From Loktanella sp. 3ANDIMAR09 (GTDB taxonomy: Bacteria > Pseudomonadota > Alphaproteobacteria > Rhodobacterales > Rhodobacteraceae), in contig NZ_LJAK01000004.1 of assembly GCF_001420005.1 (NCBI RefSeq), positions 1 to 64,000 on the forward strand: a stretch of 64,000 nt of DNA. The letters are read 5' to 3'. The notes under the pieces were generated by a model. The model did not search any database and was not told the DNA's origin. It saw only the letters and a list, made by a program, of their open reading frames with translations. Each line of letters begins with the position of its first letter. Within the stretch, counting starts at the first letter, position 1. Made by a program: the position numbers and the translations under genes. Below are positions 33,144-40,639 of the stretch, one piece after another.

Positions 33144-33389
33144 TCATCCCGCCTCCCGCAAAGCGTCGATCACGCTCTCAGGGTAGAAATCCGCCGGGCT
33201 CAAACCCCAGCCCCTGGCGGGCGAGGCCGCCAAAAGCAGCGCGGCACACTCGGGCGGGATAAATCCGCCAGTGCCGCGCTTTTCTTTCGAGAAGGTCCAC
33301 TTTCGGACAGACGACACCGCCCGTCCGGTGACTTCGGAGACGGCCTCAAAGCCGCCGCAGGTCGCAATGATTGATTTAGCAGGTTCCAT
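33144..33389 (-). CDS. Cro-like repressor
   Basis: This 81-residue protein has a single HTH (IIATCGGFEAVSEVTGRAVS followed by VRKW) as in Cro/YdaS-type proteins. It is divergent from the S24 repressor, across TTCCGAT operators. A -35/-10 pair lies at 33420-33425 / 33397-33402, which puts the probable start site within one or two bases of the ATG, so the mRNA may be leaderless. It would repress the repressor gene during lytic growth. Confidence 0.72.
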   Translation of the reverse strand: MEPAKSIIATCGGFEAVSEVTGRAVSSVRKWTFSKEKRGTGGFIPPECAALLLAASPARGWGLSPADFYPESVIDALREAG

Positions 33390-33396
33390 AGCGCCA

Positions 33397-33474
33397 CATA
33401 TTCCGATTATCGGAGATTTAGTCAAGCGCGAATGTTCCGATTTTGTGAGGTTTCCCGTTTTGCGGAAATCGGAA
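33397..33474. promoter_or_regulatory. Immunity operators and cro promoter
   Basis: Operator-like sites share the half-site TTCCGAT. O1 at 33402-33414 is the perfect inverted repeat TCCGAT-T-ATCGGA. O2 has one good half-site at 33435-33441. O3 has ATCGGAA at 33468-33474. On the minus strand TTGACT (33425-33420), 17 bases and AATATG (33402-33397) form a promoter for cro, with O1 between the two boxes. O3 overlaps the likely repressor SD, so it may be autoregulatory. Confidence 0.65.
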
Positions 33475-33486
33475 AGAATGCACGAC

Positions 33487-34146
33487 ATGGAAATCGTCGA
33501 CGCCGAATGGATCAAAAAACGCCTGACAGGTGCGCGCGGCGAGAAGTCCCGCCTTGCCGATTGGCTAGGCATGCCCGCAAACAAAGTGACCAAAATCCTA
33601 ACCGGCGAACGGCGCGTTCAGGCGGCCGAGGTCCCGGCCATCCTTTCCTTTTTCGAGGAGGAACAAGCCAACCGGTCAGCCGACGACGCGCTTCCGTTTC
33701 GGATCAACGAAAACACGGGGCCCGCATCGGACTCGACGATGGTTCAGCTTTTCCAGGTCGAGGCGTCGGCCGGCAACGGATCGGTGGTCGACGAATCCGA
33801 CGAGGTCGCAACCGAATTGACCCTGCCCCGTGGATATTTGCGAAAAATTACGGCGTCGCACCCGCGGCATTTGGCGATTATCAGCGTTAAGGGCGACAGC
33901 ATGAGCCCGACACTACGCGACGACGACCTAGTCATGGTCGACCGCAGCAAGACCGATCTGTCATTCGACGGCCTGTTCGTTTTGCGCTTTGACAACGCCC
34001 TGCACGTCAAAAGGATCGGCCGATCACCTGTTCGCGGCCACGTTCGAATTATATCAGATAACGCGGTTTACGGGGCGCAGGACTATCCTGCCGACGACGT
34101 TGCCGCGATTGGGAAAGTCATCTGGTCAGGAGGGAAAATAGGATGA
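33487..34146 (+). CDS. S24-family phage repressor (CI/LexA-like)
   Basis: The 219-residue protein has an N-terminal HTH (about 5-45, LADWLGMPANKVTKILTGER) and a C-terminal S24 peptidase domain with VKGDSMSP (Ser138) and ALHVKRIG (Lys175). An Ala95-Gly96 pair in VEASAGNG is a possible self-cleavage site, so RecA-triggered induction is plausible. GGAAAG lies ten bases before the ATG at 33487; the ATG at 33478 has it too close. It maintains lysogeny by binding the TTCCGAT sites. It overlaps the next gene by ATGA. Confidence 0.88.
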   Translation: MEIVDAEWIKKRLTGARGEKSRLADWLGMPANKVTKILTGERRVQAAEVPAILSFFEEEQANRSADDALPFRINENTGPASDSTMVQLFQVEASAGNGSVVDESDEVATELTLPRGYLRKITASHPRHLAIISVKGDSMSPTLRDDDLVMVDRSKTDLSFDGLFVLRFDNALHVKRIGRSPVRGHVRIISDNAVYGAQDYPADDVAAIGKVIWSGGKIG

Positions 34147-34640
34147 AATCAAAGTGTTTGGCGGCAATTTTGTCGGTGATAGCGACCGCCGGATCGGCAC
34201 AGTGGATGCACGAGGAGTCAGGCGGCGCATTTGACGGATCACCTACGCAGCTGGCGATGGCGGCAAACCTCGATTACGGCTTTGGGCTGCGATGCACCGA
34301 CGAATTTGATCTGGTCGCGATATTCGTGACCCCGGAACAAATCGACCAGGATACCCTGGACCGCATGACGGCGTTGCTGCCGACGGTGCTGATCAGGGTC
34401 GACGACAACGAACCCTTTGAATTGCCATCCGAAGGGCTCGTGGCTCCACAAGGCGCGTCCTATCTTGGCGACGCGCCCGCCGACCTTGCGGTTCAAATCG
34501 CAGGCGCGAAAACAAGCGTATCTGTCGCGATTTCCTTGCTGGGGGAGATTTACCACGAAACCCGGTTCGGATCATCGGGATCGACCCGGGCGGCAAATCT
34601 TGTGATCGAAAACTGCGGATTGGACCCGGCGGATAGCTGA
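34143..34640 (+). CDS. Secreted protein co-expressed with repressor (candidate lysogenic-conversion gene)
   Basis: This 165-residue protein has a typical signal peptide at 1-19 (MKSKCLAAILSVIATAGSA) followed by a periplasmic domain with two Cys (GLRCTDEF and IENCGLDP) that could form a disulfide. The ATGA overlap with the repressor stop makes it translationally coupled, so it should be made during lysogeny. Superinfection exclusion or modification of the lysogen surface are possible roles. No family is recognised. Confidence 0.65.
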   Translation: MKSKCLAAILSVIATAGSAQWMHEESGGAFDGSPTQLAMAANLDYGFGLRCTDEFDLVAIFVTPEQIDQDTLDRMTALLPTVLIRVDDNEPFELPSEGLVAPQGASYLGDAPADLAVQIAGAKTSVSVAISLLGEIYHETRFGSSGSTRAANLVIENCGLDPADS

Positions 34641-34782
34641 TCCTCTACCCCCGCGCGCGCGGTGATTGAGAACGCGCGCACGCGCATGGAATGACCGTTC
34701 CGCTTGTTGATACGTTGTCTCATTCTATCGTTGCAATTTTTTACAAACGTCAGTCAAGAGGAAAAAAAGCGACACGGTTGAT

Positions 34783-34816
34783 GGGGGCGGCCCTTATAGG
34801 GGCCGCCCCCTTTCTC
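34783..34816 (+). terminator. Terminator of the repressor operon
   Basis: An 11-bp stem (GGGGGCGGCCC / GGGCCGCCCCC) at 34783-34793 and 34800-34810 is followed by TTTCTC. It is the obvious stop for transcripts of the repressor and secreted-protein genes. Confidence 0.7.
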
Positions 34817-34911
34817 TACCGACTCGCCTGATCAGCACCAGCGCCTGACGGATTCGCGCAAGGACGTCCGCACGTCCGCAAGCGTGAGTCGCAACGGCGG
34901 CACAAAGAAAT

Positions 34912-34964
34912 TTCCGATCATCGGAATTTTTTGGGTTGACCTTAGTTCCGATATTCGGATTAAG
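34912..34964 (+). promoter_or_regulatory. Early rightward promoter with two repressor operators
   Basis: TTGACC (34936-34941), a 17-base spacer and ATTAAG (34959-34964) form the promoter. A perfect operator TTCCGAT-C-ATCGGAA lies at 34912-34926. A second, TTCCGAT-A-TTCGGAT, lies at 34946-34960 between the boxes. The layout mirrors the cro promoter, so the repressor should shut both. Confidence 0.7.
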
Positions 34965-34988
34965 TCGGTTCCAACGAAGGAGCCAAAA

Positions 34989-35189
34989 ATGCTGATTTCC
35001 CGATTTGCAAACATTCGCGACCAAGACCTGCTGCCCTGGTCGCCGCCCCGCAGGGGGCGCATCCGAGGCGCGATCAAGGAGGCGTTTTACGCCGTCGCCT
35101 TTGTCGTCGTCGTCATGTCGTTGGTCTGGGTCTTGGCTGACGTCGCATGGACCTACCTCGTGTTTTGCGAACCCTGCGAGGCGCGATAA
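34989..35189 (+). CDS. Small single-pass membrane protein
   Basis: This 66-residue protein starts at 34989 with AAGGAG six bases upstream. A strong transmembrane segment covers residues of about 34-58; the N-terminal half is basic and should be cytoplasmic. It is the first gene after the operator-controlled promoter, and its stop overlaps the next start (TAATG). Function is unknown. Confidence 0.6.
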   Translation: MLISRFANIRDQDLLPWSPPRRGRIRGAIKEAFYAVAFVVVVMSLVWVLADVAWTYLVFCEPCEAR

Positions 35190-36136
35190 TGGGGCGGATC
35201 GAGGCGCATTATCCCAAGACCCGCGACGCCTGGCACGCCCTGCGCGCAAAGGACGTGACCGCGTCGGTCGTCGGAGCCCTTTTCGGGGCTCACGAATACA
35301 CGACCCGGTTCGAACTTTGGCACCAAAAGGCGGGAAATCTGACAACCGCGCGCGAGGAAACCGCCGCAATGCGTCGGGGCACGCTTCTTGAGCCGGTCGC
35401 GGTTGCCATGCTTGCTGATGCCCGGCCGGATTGGCGGATCAGCTACAGCACATCGCAGATGGTCTATTTTCGCGATGCCGAGGTTCGTCTTGGCGCAACG
35501 CCTGATTTGATCGTGGATTGCCCCCAGCGTGGACGGGGAACGGTTCAGATCAAAACCTGCACCGCTGGCGACTTCGCAAAGAAGTGGCGCGGCGACGATG
35601 GCGAACCCGAGGCCCCCCTCTGGATCAATCTGCAAACCGAGGTCGAGCGATATCTGACGAATTCGCAATGGGCCGCCGTTGCCGTTCTGACGCTCGACAC
35701 AAGGGCTCAACTCGAAATCGAAATTGTCGACGTTCCGCGCGTCGACGGGGTGATCAGTTCAATCAAAGGCGCTTGCCGCACATTCTGGGCCGACGTCGCG
35801 TCGGGCCTTGAGCCTGATCCAGATTTCACGCGCGACGCCGACGTCATATCCGCCGCCTACCCTGCCGAGGATCCTGAAAAGCATCTCGACCTGACCACCG
35901 CCGCCGATATTGAAACACTGATATCGGAGGCGCAGGAGGCGTCCCGGCAGCGCCAAGAGGCCGACGCCCGGCTCAAATCATTGCGTGCGGAAATCAAGCA
36001 CCGGATGGGCGACGCTGATACGGCGCACCTATCGGGCGGGCGTCAAATCACACTCCGAACCGAGCATCGGCCTGGCGCATTTACGGGGCCCAGCAAGTTC
36101 CGGCGCCTACGCCTTCCGCGGGCGATCCAGCAATGA
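35189..36136 (+). CDS. YqaJ-type recombination exonuclease
   Basis: The 315-residue protein is a YqaJ-family (lambda Exo-like) nuclease. DAWHALRAKDVTASVVGALF is the N-terminal DNA-binding signature, and GATPDLIVD with VQIKTC is the PD-(D/E)XK-type core. Gln stands where Glu is common (QIK). The C-terminal 90 residues are helical and acidic. It would make 3' single strands for the RecT protein encoded downstream. Confidence 0.85.
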   Translation: MGRIEAHYPKTRDAWHALRAKDVTASVVGALFGAHEYTTRFELWHQKAGNLTTAREETAAMRRGTLLEPVAVAMLADARPDWRISYSTSQMVYFRDAEVRLGATPDLIVDCPQRGRGTVQIKTCTAGDFAKKWRGDDGEPEAPLWINLQTEVERYLTNSQWAAVAVLTLDTRAQLEIEIVDVPRVDGVISSIKGACRTFWADVASGLEPDPDFTRDADVISAAYPAEDPEKHLDLTTAADIETLISEAQEASRQRQEADARLKSLRAEIKHRMGDADTAHLSGGRQITLRTEHRPGAFTGPSKFRRLRLPRAIQQ

Positions 36137-36516
36137 CGCGCCAACAGAACATAAAGGCCGCCGCCCCGACCCGCTGGGTTCTGGCGGCGCGGTTCGATCA
36201 AGATATCGACACGCGCGGGATGCGTCAGATGTGGGCCAAGGCCCTGATGCTTGCGCTTTGCGATATTGTGAAGCCCCCCGCGCTGACCGGGACCAAAGAG
36301 AAAGACACGCGCAATCACGTCGAATGGCAAAACGGGTTTTCCTATTTGGACAGCCGCGATTTTCGCGAAGTCGCCAGCCTTGCCGGGTTTGAACCCAGCG
36401 CGATTGCAGATCGGATCCGCCCTCTTGCCAACGACCGAAAGGCCGCCGCGCGCATGGCGAAAGACTTTTACGCAGACCGCAACCACCAGAAAAAAGGGAA
36501 AATCAAAGATGCCTGA
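36133..36516 (+). CDS. Phage hypothetical
   Basis: This 127-residue basic protein has two Trp-containing segments (RWVLAARFDQDIDTRGMRQM, HVEWQNGFSYLDSRDFREVA) and a helical C-terminus. It is coupled by ATGA between the exonuclease and the coiled-coil gene of the recombination cluster. Function is unknown. Confidence 0.55.
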   Translation: MTRQQNIKAAAPTRWVLAARFDQDIDTRGMRQMWAKALMLALCDIVKPPALTGTKEKDTRNHVEWQNGFSYLDSRDFREVASLAGFEPSAIADRIRPLANDRKAAARMAKDFYADRNHQKKGKIKDA

Positions 36517-37276
36517 TGGAACAACAACAGCCCGCCGTCGCGCTGTCGACCAAGTGTTCGGCGACAACCGCGCGCCGATCGCGGAGGTCCTGCCCGCCGA
36601 CCACGCCGATCTGGTCGCGGAAATCAACCGCGCTTGCGTCGACGCCAAAAACCGCACGCCGGCAAAAATCACGACGGAAAATGAACTGACAGACGCGGGG
36701 AAGATCATCACCGAACTCCGCGCCTTGGCGAAAAAGGCCGACGGCGTTCGATCGGATGAAAAGGCCCCGATCATCGAAACGGGCCGCGCGATTGACGGAT
36801 TTTTCCGCGATCTGATCCAGATGATCGACGGCGCGATCACGCCGTTGCGCAGCGCCGCCGATGATTTTGCGCGCCGTCGGGCGGCCGAGGAAGCCGCACG
36901 CCGCCGCCGCGAGGAAGAAATCGCCCGGGAAAAGGCCGCCGCCGCCCAGAAACGCGCGGAGAACGCCAAATCGCCCGAGGCCGCGGCAAAGGCCGCCGCC
37001 GAACAGGAGGCGCAAGAGGCCGTCGCCAGCGGCGCGGCACAGGCCAAGACGCAACCGGTTCGCGGGAATGGCGTCACCGCCGGCACGCGCAAAACCTGGG
37101 ACTTTGAAATCCTGGACTCGTCGGCCTTGCGCCAATCGCTGGGGGCCCTTGGTCCGTTTCTCGACGAGGCGTCGCTTGAAAAGGCGATCCGATCCTTCGT
37201 GAAAATCCACAAGGGTTCGACCGCCCTGCCCGGCGTTCGCGCCTTTGAAAAAACCACCACGCAATTCCGCGCCTAA
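36509..37276 (+). CDS. Coiled-coil protein of the recombination cluster
   Basis: The 255-residue protein has a long charged helix at about 110-180 with Ala/Glu/Arg repeats. The C-terminal domain (about 195-255) has a KTWDFEILDSSALRQSLGAL segment. Similar coiled-coil proteins often sit with phage recombinases, and may organise single-stranded DNA, but I cannot name a family. It overlaps the previous gene by eight bases. Confidence 0.6.
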   Translation: MPDGTTTARRRAVDQVFGDNRAPIAEVLPADHADLVAEINRACVDAKNRTPAKITTENELTDAGKIITELRALAKKADGVRSDEKAPIIETGRAIDGFFRDLIQMIDGAITPLRSAADDFARRRAAEEAARRRREEEIAREKAAAAQKRAENAKSPEAAAKAAAEQEAQEAVASGAAQAKTQPVRGNGVTAGTRKTWDFEILDSSALRQSLGALGPFLDEASLEKAIRSFVKIHKGSTALPGVRAFEKTTTQFRA

Positions 37277-37296
37277 GCGCGACGAAAGGGAACGAC

Positions 37297-38235
37297 ATGA
37301 ACGACCTAGCGACAACAACGGCCACGCAACAACAGGCCCCGACGCGAAAAGCCGACCTCCGGTCTGATCGTCCGGGCGGCGCGATGCTCCCAAGCACGTT
37401 CGAGGAAGCCTGGCGCTTGTCCGAGGCGCTTGCCAAGGGTGGTGGCGACATGATCCCGAAGCATTTTCAGGGCAACGTCGGCGCGGTCTTTGCCGCGATC
37501 CAGCGCGGGGCCGAATTGGGCTTTGCCCCAATGGCCTCGATGCAACAGATCGCGGTGATCAACGGTCGCCCGTCGATTTGGGGCGACGCCCTCCCCGCCT
37601 TGGTCCTTCGGGCCGGCCATCGGCTCGACGAGGTCGTCGAGGGCGAGGGCGACAAGGCCGTGGCGACCGCGACCGTGACCCGTGGCGATACCGGGCACCA
37701 GATCACCCGCACGTTTTCGATGGCTGATGCAAAAAAGGCGGGCCTCGCCGGGAAGCAGGGCCCTTGGCAGCAATACCCAAAACGGATGCTCCAAATGCGG
37801 GCCCGTGGCTTTGCTGTTCGCGACGGCTGCGCCGACGTTTTGCTGGGCTTGTCGGTTGTCGAGGAGGTCCGGGACGCGCCGCAAATGCGTGACGTGACCC
37901 CGGCCAGCGCCGCCCAGAAAATGCAGGCAATCGCAAGCGCCGGGACCGCCGATCCCGCGCCCGCTGACGATCAGATTGATGATCACGGTGCGCAAAACGA
38001 CGCGACACGGGAAACCACCGACGATCACCGCCAAGCGGATCCGGGCGAAACCGCCAAGGAGCCCAGCGAACCGACCGGAGACGAAATCGAGGCGGCGCGG
38101 AGCCGCGGGTTCGAGTCTTTCGACCTGGGCGTTCCCTTGGCGGCAACGCCCCCCGAATACGCCGATTTTCCCGCGCTGACGAAGGCGTGGAAGGCCGGAT
38201 GGAACGAAGGCGAGAAGGCCGCAAAGGCGGGCTGA
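37297..38235 (+). CDS. recT: RecT-family annealase with RMF-like C-terminus
   Basis: The 312-residue protein is RecT-like over residues of about 30-200: LPSTFEEAWRLSEALAKGGG, VGAVFAAIQRGAELGFAPMA, INGRPSIWGDALPALVLRAG and a WQQYPKRMLQMRARGFAVRD core. It would anneal complementary single strands with the YqaJ nuclease. After an acidic linker, residues of about 262-312 (RSRGFESFDLGV, ALTKAWKAGWNEGE) resemble ribosome modulation factor/CrpP folds, an unusual addition. The start is ATG at 37297 following a short 20-base gap. Confidence 0.87.
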   Translation: MNDLATTTATQQQAPTRKADLRSDRPGGAMLPSTFEEAWRLSEALAKGGGDMIPKHFQGNVGAVFAAIQRGAELGFAPMASMQQIAVINGRPSIWGDALPALVLRAGHRLDEVVEGEGDKAVATATVTRGDTGHQITRTFSMADAKKAGLAGKQGPWQQYPKRMLQMRARGFAVRDGCADVLLGLSVVEEVRDAPQMRDVTPASAAQKMQAIASAGTADPAPADDQIDDHGAQNDATRETTDDHRQADPGETAKEPSEPTGDEIEAARSRGFESFDLGVPLAATPPEYADFPALTKAWKAGWNEGEKAAKAG

Positions 38236-38280
38236 TCCCCACGAAATAGGTCGCCGCGACCTCCTCCCCGCGTCGATCTA

Positions 38281-38303
38281 GGGGCGATCCAAAAGATCGC
38301 CCC
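38281..38303 (+). terminator. Perfect 9-bp stem-loop between RecT and the exonuclease
   Basis: GGGGCGATC / GATCGCCCC with a 5-base CAAAA loop lies in the 94-bp gap. No U-tract follows. It is a candidate mRNA processing or attenuation site. Confidence 0.4.
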
Positions 38304-38329
38304 GCCAACAACCCCCGAAAGGAATCCAC

Positions 38330-38998
38330 ATGATCCCGACCTACCTTGTTTTTGACACCGAAACCACCGGCTTGCCCGTTCGTTCCGCGCGCGGCGAACC
38401 GCCGGTCCCTGCCGATGATCCCCGCCAGCCCCGCGTGCTGTCGTTTGCCGCTATCGTTGCCAACGCAGACGGACACGAAATCAGCCGGGACAAGATTTAC
38501 GTGCGGCCCGAGGGTTTCACGGTCGCGGAATGCGATGCCCGCGCAATCGCTGACGGCAAGCGCCCCGCTTCTGAAATCAATGGTCTAAATGACGATTTCC
38601 TTAACGAATATGGCCATCCGATTGGCGCTGTTCTTGATATCTGGAATCAGGCGATAGACGGGGGCCTGATCCCGGTCGCCTTCAACGCGCAGTTCGACAC
38701 CAAGATGATGCGGGGCGAATTGCGTAGCGCAGGGATGCCGGATCGGTTTGAAGAAACGCCCAACATCTGCGCCATGAAGGCACTATGGCCCTACCGCGCC
38801 GAGGGCCTGGACGTAAAGTCTGGCGGATTTGTTTCCCTCGCCATTGCCTGCGAATACTTCGGGATCGTCAACGAAAACGCTCACGATGCAATGGCCGACG
38901 CCGAGGCCGCGCGGGCAATCCTTGAACGATTGATCCGCGATGATCGCCTGCCTAATCCGACGCTCCGGACAGCCAAGAATCACGGGGCCACACTATGA
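38330..38998 (+). CDS. DnaQ-like 3'-5' exonuclease (DEDDh)
   Basis: This 222-residue protein has the four exonuclease motifs: FDTETTG (DxE), NAQFDTKMM (Exo II), HDAMADAEAARAI (His and Asp of Exo III), and an intervening conserved segment. It is a stand-alone exonuclease for recombination or proofreading. SD GAAAGGAA lies upstream, and it is coupled by ATGA to the acyl carrier protein gene. Confidence 0.85.
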   Translation: MIPTYLVFDTETTGLPVRSARGEPPVPADDPRQPRVLSFAAIVANADGHEISRDKIYVRPEGFTVAECDARAIADGKRPASEINGLNDDFLNEYGHPIGAVLDIWNQAIDGGLIPVAFNAQFDTKMMRGELRSAGMPDRFEETPNICAMKALWPYRAEGLDVKSGGFVSLAIACEYFGIVNENAHDAMADAEAARAILERLIRDDRLPNPTLRTAKNHGATL

Positions 38999-39276
38999 AC
39001 CGCGCCCTTATCAAAACCGAGACCAAGGTCATTGAAATCCTGACCGAGCATCTTTTTGCGCACTCGGAACACAAGATCCGCATCGTTCCGACAACGACCC
39101 TTGGCGACATGGACACCGACAGCCTCGATCACGTCGAAATCGCGATGCTGATCGAGGAAGAATTCGAGATGGAATTCAGTTCGACCGTGATCGACACGGT
39201 CTTTAACGGCTCGGCCACGGTCGCAAGCATCGCGGCAGCAATCGACGCCCATCGTTCCGAAAAGGGGGCGGCATAG
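38995..39276 (+). CDS. Acyl carrier protein-like protein
   Basis: The 93-residue protein is an acyl carrier protein by the attachment motif DTDSLDHVEIAMLIEEEF (Ser43 carries 4'-phosphopantetheine) and by helix II-III patterns. The length is typical. It overlaps the exonuclease gene by four bases, so it is part of the phage operon and not a stray host gene. No fatty-acid or polyketide gene is nearby. It may be charged by a host transferase and serve a membrane or regulatory function, but no substrate is evident. Confidence 0.85.
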   Translation: MNRALIKTETKVIEILTEHLFAHSEHKIRIVPTTTLGDMDTDSLDHVEIAMLIEEEFEMEFSSTVIDTVFNGSATVASIAAAIDAHRSEKGAA

Positions 39277-39278
39277 TC

Positions 39279-39611
39279 ATGGGCCGCGCATTGAACGACA
39301 CGGTCGTCATTCGCTTGGCCCGCAGCGAGGCGGAATCCATCCGGCTTGGTCTTGCCGATATCCTTTGCTGGATATCCGGTTTCAGGGCCGCACGGGAGGG
39401 CACGGACCTTGCCGGTCACGAGCCGCTTGGCGTTGACCGGGCCCGCGATATCAGCCGCAAGCTACTTGGTGCCTTGGAACCGTTGGATTTGGCCCAGATC
39501 GAACTGCAATCCTTGATTGCGGCGACGCACACGAGACTCAAGGCCGCGGGCGACCATCAGACCGCCCACCTGCTCCTGACCGTCGCCCGCGAGGCAGGGT
39601 ATGACCTATGA
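39279..39611 (+). CDS. Phage hypothetical
   Basis: The 110-residue protein is helical, with RARDISRKLLGALEPLDLAQ and an IELQSLIAATHTRLKAAGD segment. It starts two bases after the ACP stop. I recognise no family; a role with ACP is only suggested by proximity. Confidence 0.5.
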   Translation: MGRALNDTVVIRLARSEAESIRLGLADILCWISGFRAAREGTDLAGHEPLGVDRARDISRKLLGALEPLDLAQIELQSLIAATHTRLKAAGDHQTAHLLLTVAREAGYDL

Positions 39612-39934
39612 CATACCGACCCAAAACGTTCCGCGATGAAACCGCCCGCCAACAGTGGCTCGCAAAGCAAAGGCGCAGTCCTGACGGCCTCGGCCCCGCG
39701 CCGGATGCCGATTTCCGCGCCCTGCTTGATGCGAATACCGAACAGCGGGTGCTAGAAACCAAGGCGCTGCACGCGGTTCGCGATCTGCGCCAAGCCGCCA
39801 GCGCCGCAATCGAGGCAATGGACAAGGCACATCCGAACTCCGACGCGACCGCGCTGGTGCGCTCGATCCGCGACCAGATTGACACGCTGTTTATGTCCGG
39901 CCGGCGTGCCGTGTCTCGGGAGCCACGCGAATGA
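39608..39934 (+). CDS. Phage hypothetical
   Basis: The 108-residue protein is helical and charged, with a LETKALHAVRDLRQAASAAI helix and an N-terminal RPKTFRDETARQQWLAKQRR basic part. It is coupled by ATGA on both sides. Function is unknown. Confidence 0.5.
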   Translation: MTYRPKTFRDETARQQWLAKQRRSPDGLGPAPDADFRALLDANTEQRVLETKALHAVRDLRQAASAAIEAMDKAHPNSDATALVRSIRDQIDTLFMSGRRAVSREPRE

Positions 39935-40080
39935 GCCGCCCGCGCATGTGCTGGCCTTGCCGCCTGTTCTGGCAGGCCGTGGTTGTATTTGTCGCGGTTG
40001 GGCTTGTGGCGATTGCCGTCCTGCTGATCGCCGTGGCCGCTGACGCGCTGTTTTACCTGACAACGATGAAAGGAAAGTGA
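39931..40080 (+). CDS. Small single-pass membrane protein
   Basis: This 49-residue protein has an N-terminal MSRPRMCWPCRLFW with a CxxC, then one transmembrane helix (about 16-40) and a short KGK tail. ATG overlaps the previous stop (ATGA), and its stop is followed after one base by the next ATG. Such tiny membrane proteins are common in phage operons and may inhibit host functions. Function is unknown. Confidence 0.55.
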   Translation: MSRPRMCWPCRLFWQAVVVFVAVGLVAIAVLLIAVAADALFYLTTMKGK

Positions 40081-40081
40081 G

Positions 40082-40639
40082 ATGGGTGATGCACTGAAAC
40101 CATGCCCGTTTTGTGGGGGGAATGCCGCGATATCGAAAGACTATGACCCAGACGGCAGTGGCGCATTCTATGCAATTCGATGCAACAACTGCCGCGCCCA
40201 GTCATCGAACGTTTACGCGGTTGAGACATGCCCAATTCACTTCGCGCAAGTCAGGGGCGCATGGAACACCCGCGCCGAGGCCGACGCCCTGCGCGCAGAG
40301 GTCGAAAGGCTGCGGGGGGAACTTCGGAGCGTTGCAAGGCTCGCGCATAGCGGATTGCAGTCTGGCAAGCGAATATCAGAGCAATCTTGCCTTGAACTGA
40401 TTTTGAAGGACGCCCGCGCCGCCCTCGCCCCGACAGGTGATGCACAGAAGGCCCCTGCCGATACCGTAGAGGTGATGGCGGTGGATTGCGTCGGCTGCGG
40501 CAAACCAGCGACCGGGCGATGCATGGTCGATTGCGGTATGTCGCTTTGCGGCTATCCGGTCTGCGACACATGCGCTCATGTTGATGAAGGCTACGGGTGG
40601 TCGCACAAGCCCCGCCGCACGACTGGCGGTGACGCATGA
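40082..40639 (+). CDS. Lar-like restriction-alleviation protein with added zinc-binding tail
   Basis: The 185-residue protein starts LKPCPFCGGNA, then IRCNNCRAQS and VRGAWNTRA, which is the Lar family signature (two CxxC pairs). The tail (about 135-185) adds more Cys pairs (CVGCGKPATGRCMVDCG, VCDTCAH) not found in Lar. Lar modulates type I restriction in the Rac prophage, so anti-restriction is plausible. SD-like GGAAAGTGAG precedes the ATG. Confidence 0.75.
   Translation: MGDALKPCPFCGGNAAISKDYDPDGSGAFYAIRCNNCRAQSSNVYAVETCPIHFAQVRGAWNTRAEADALRAEVERLRGELRSVARLAHSGLQSGKRISEQSCLELILKDARAALAPTGDAQKAPADTVEVMAVDCVGCGKPATGRCMVDCGMSLCGYPVCDTCAHVDEGYGWSHKPRRTTGGDA

Larger units (their letters stand above)
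34641..34988 (+). promoter_or_regulatory. Gene-free control region before the rightward operon
   Basis: No gene is seen here. It contains an alternating CG tract with the 12-base palindrome CCGCGCGCGCGG (34651-34662), a strong terminator (34783-34816), two operator sites and a promoter. It separates the repressor unit from the recombination operon. Confidence 0.6.

Noticed and set aside
34794-35369. 191-codon frame on the minus strand across the operator region
   Set aside because: It crosses the terminator, operators and the start of the YqaJ gene, and its composition is that of a shadow frame.
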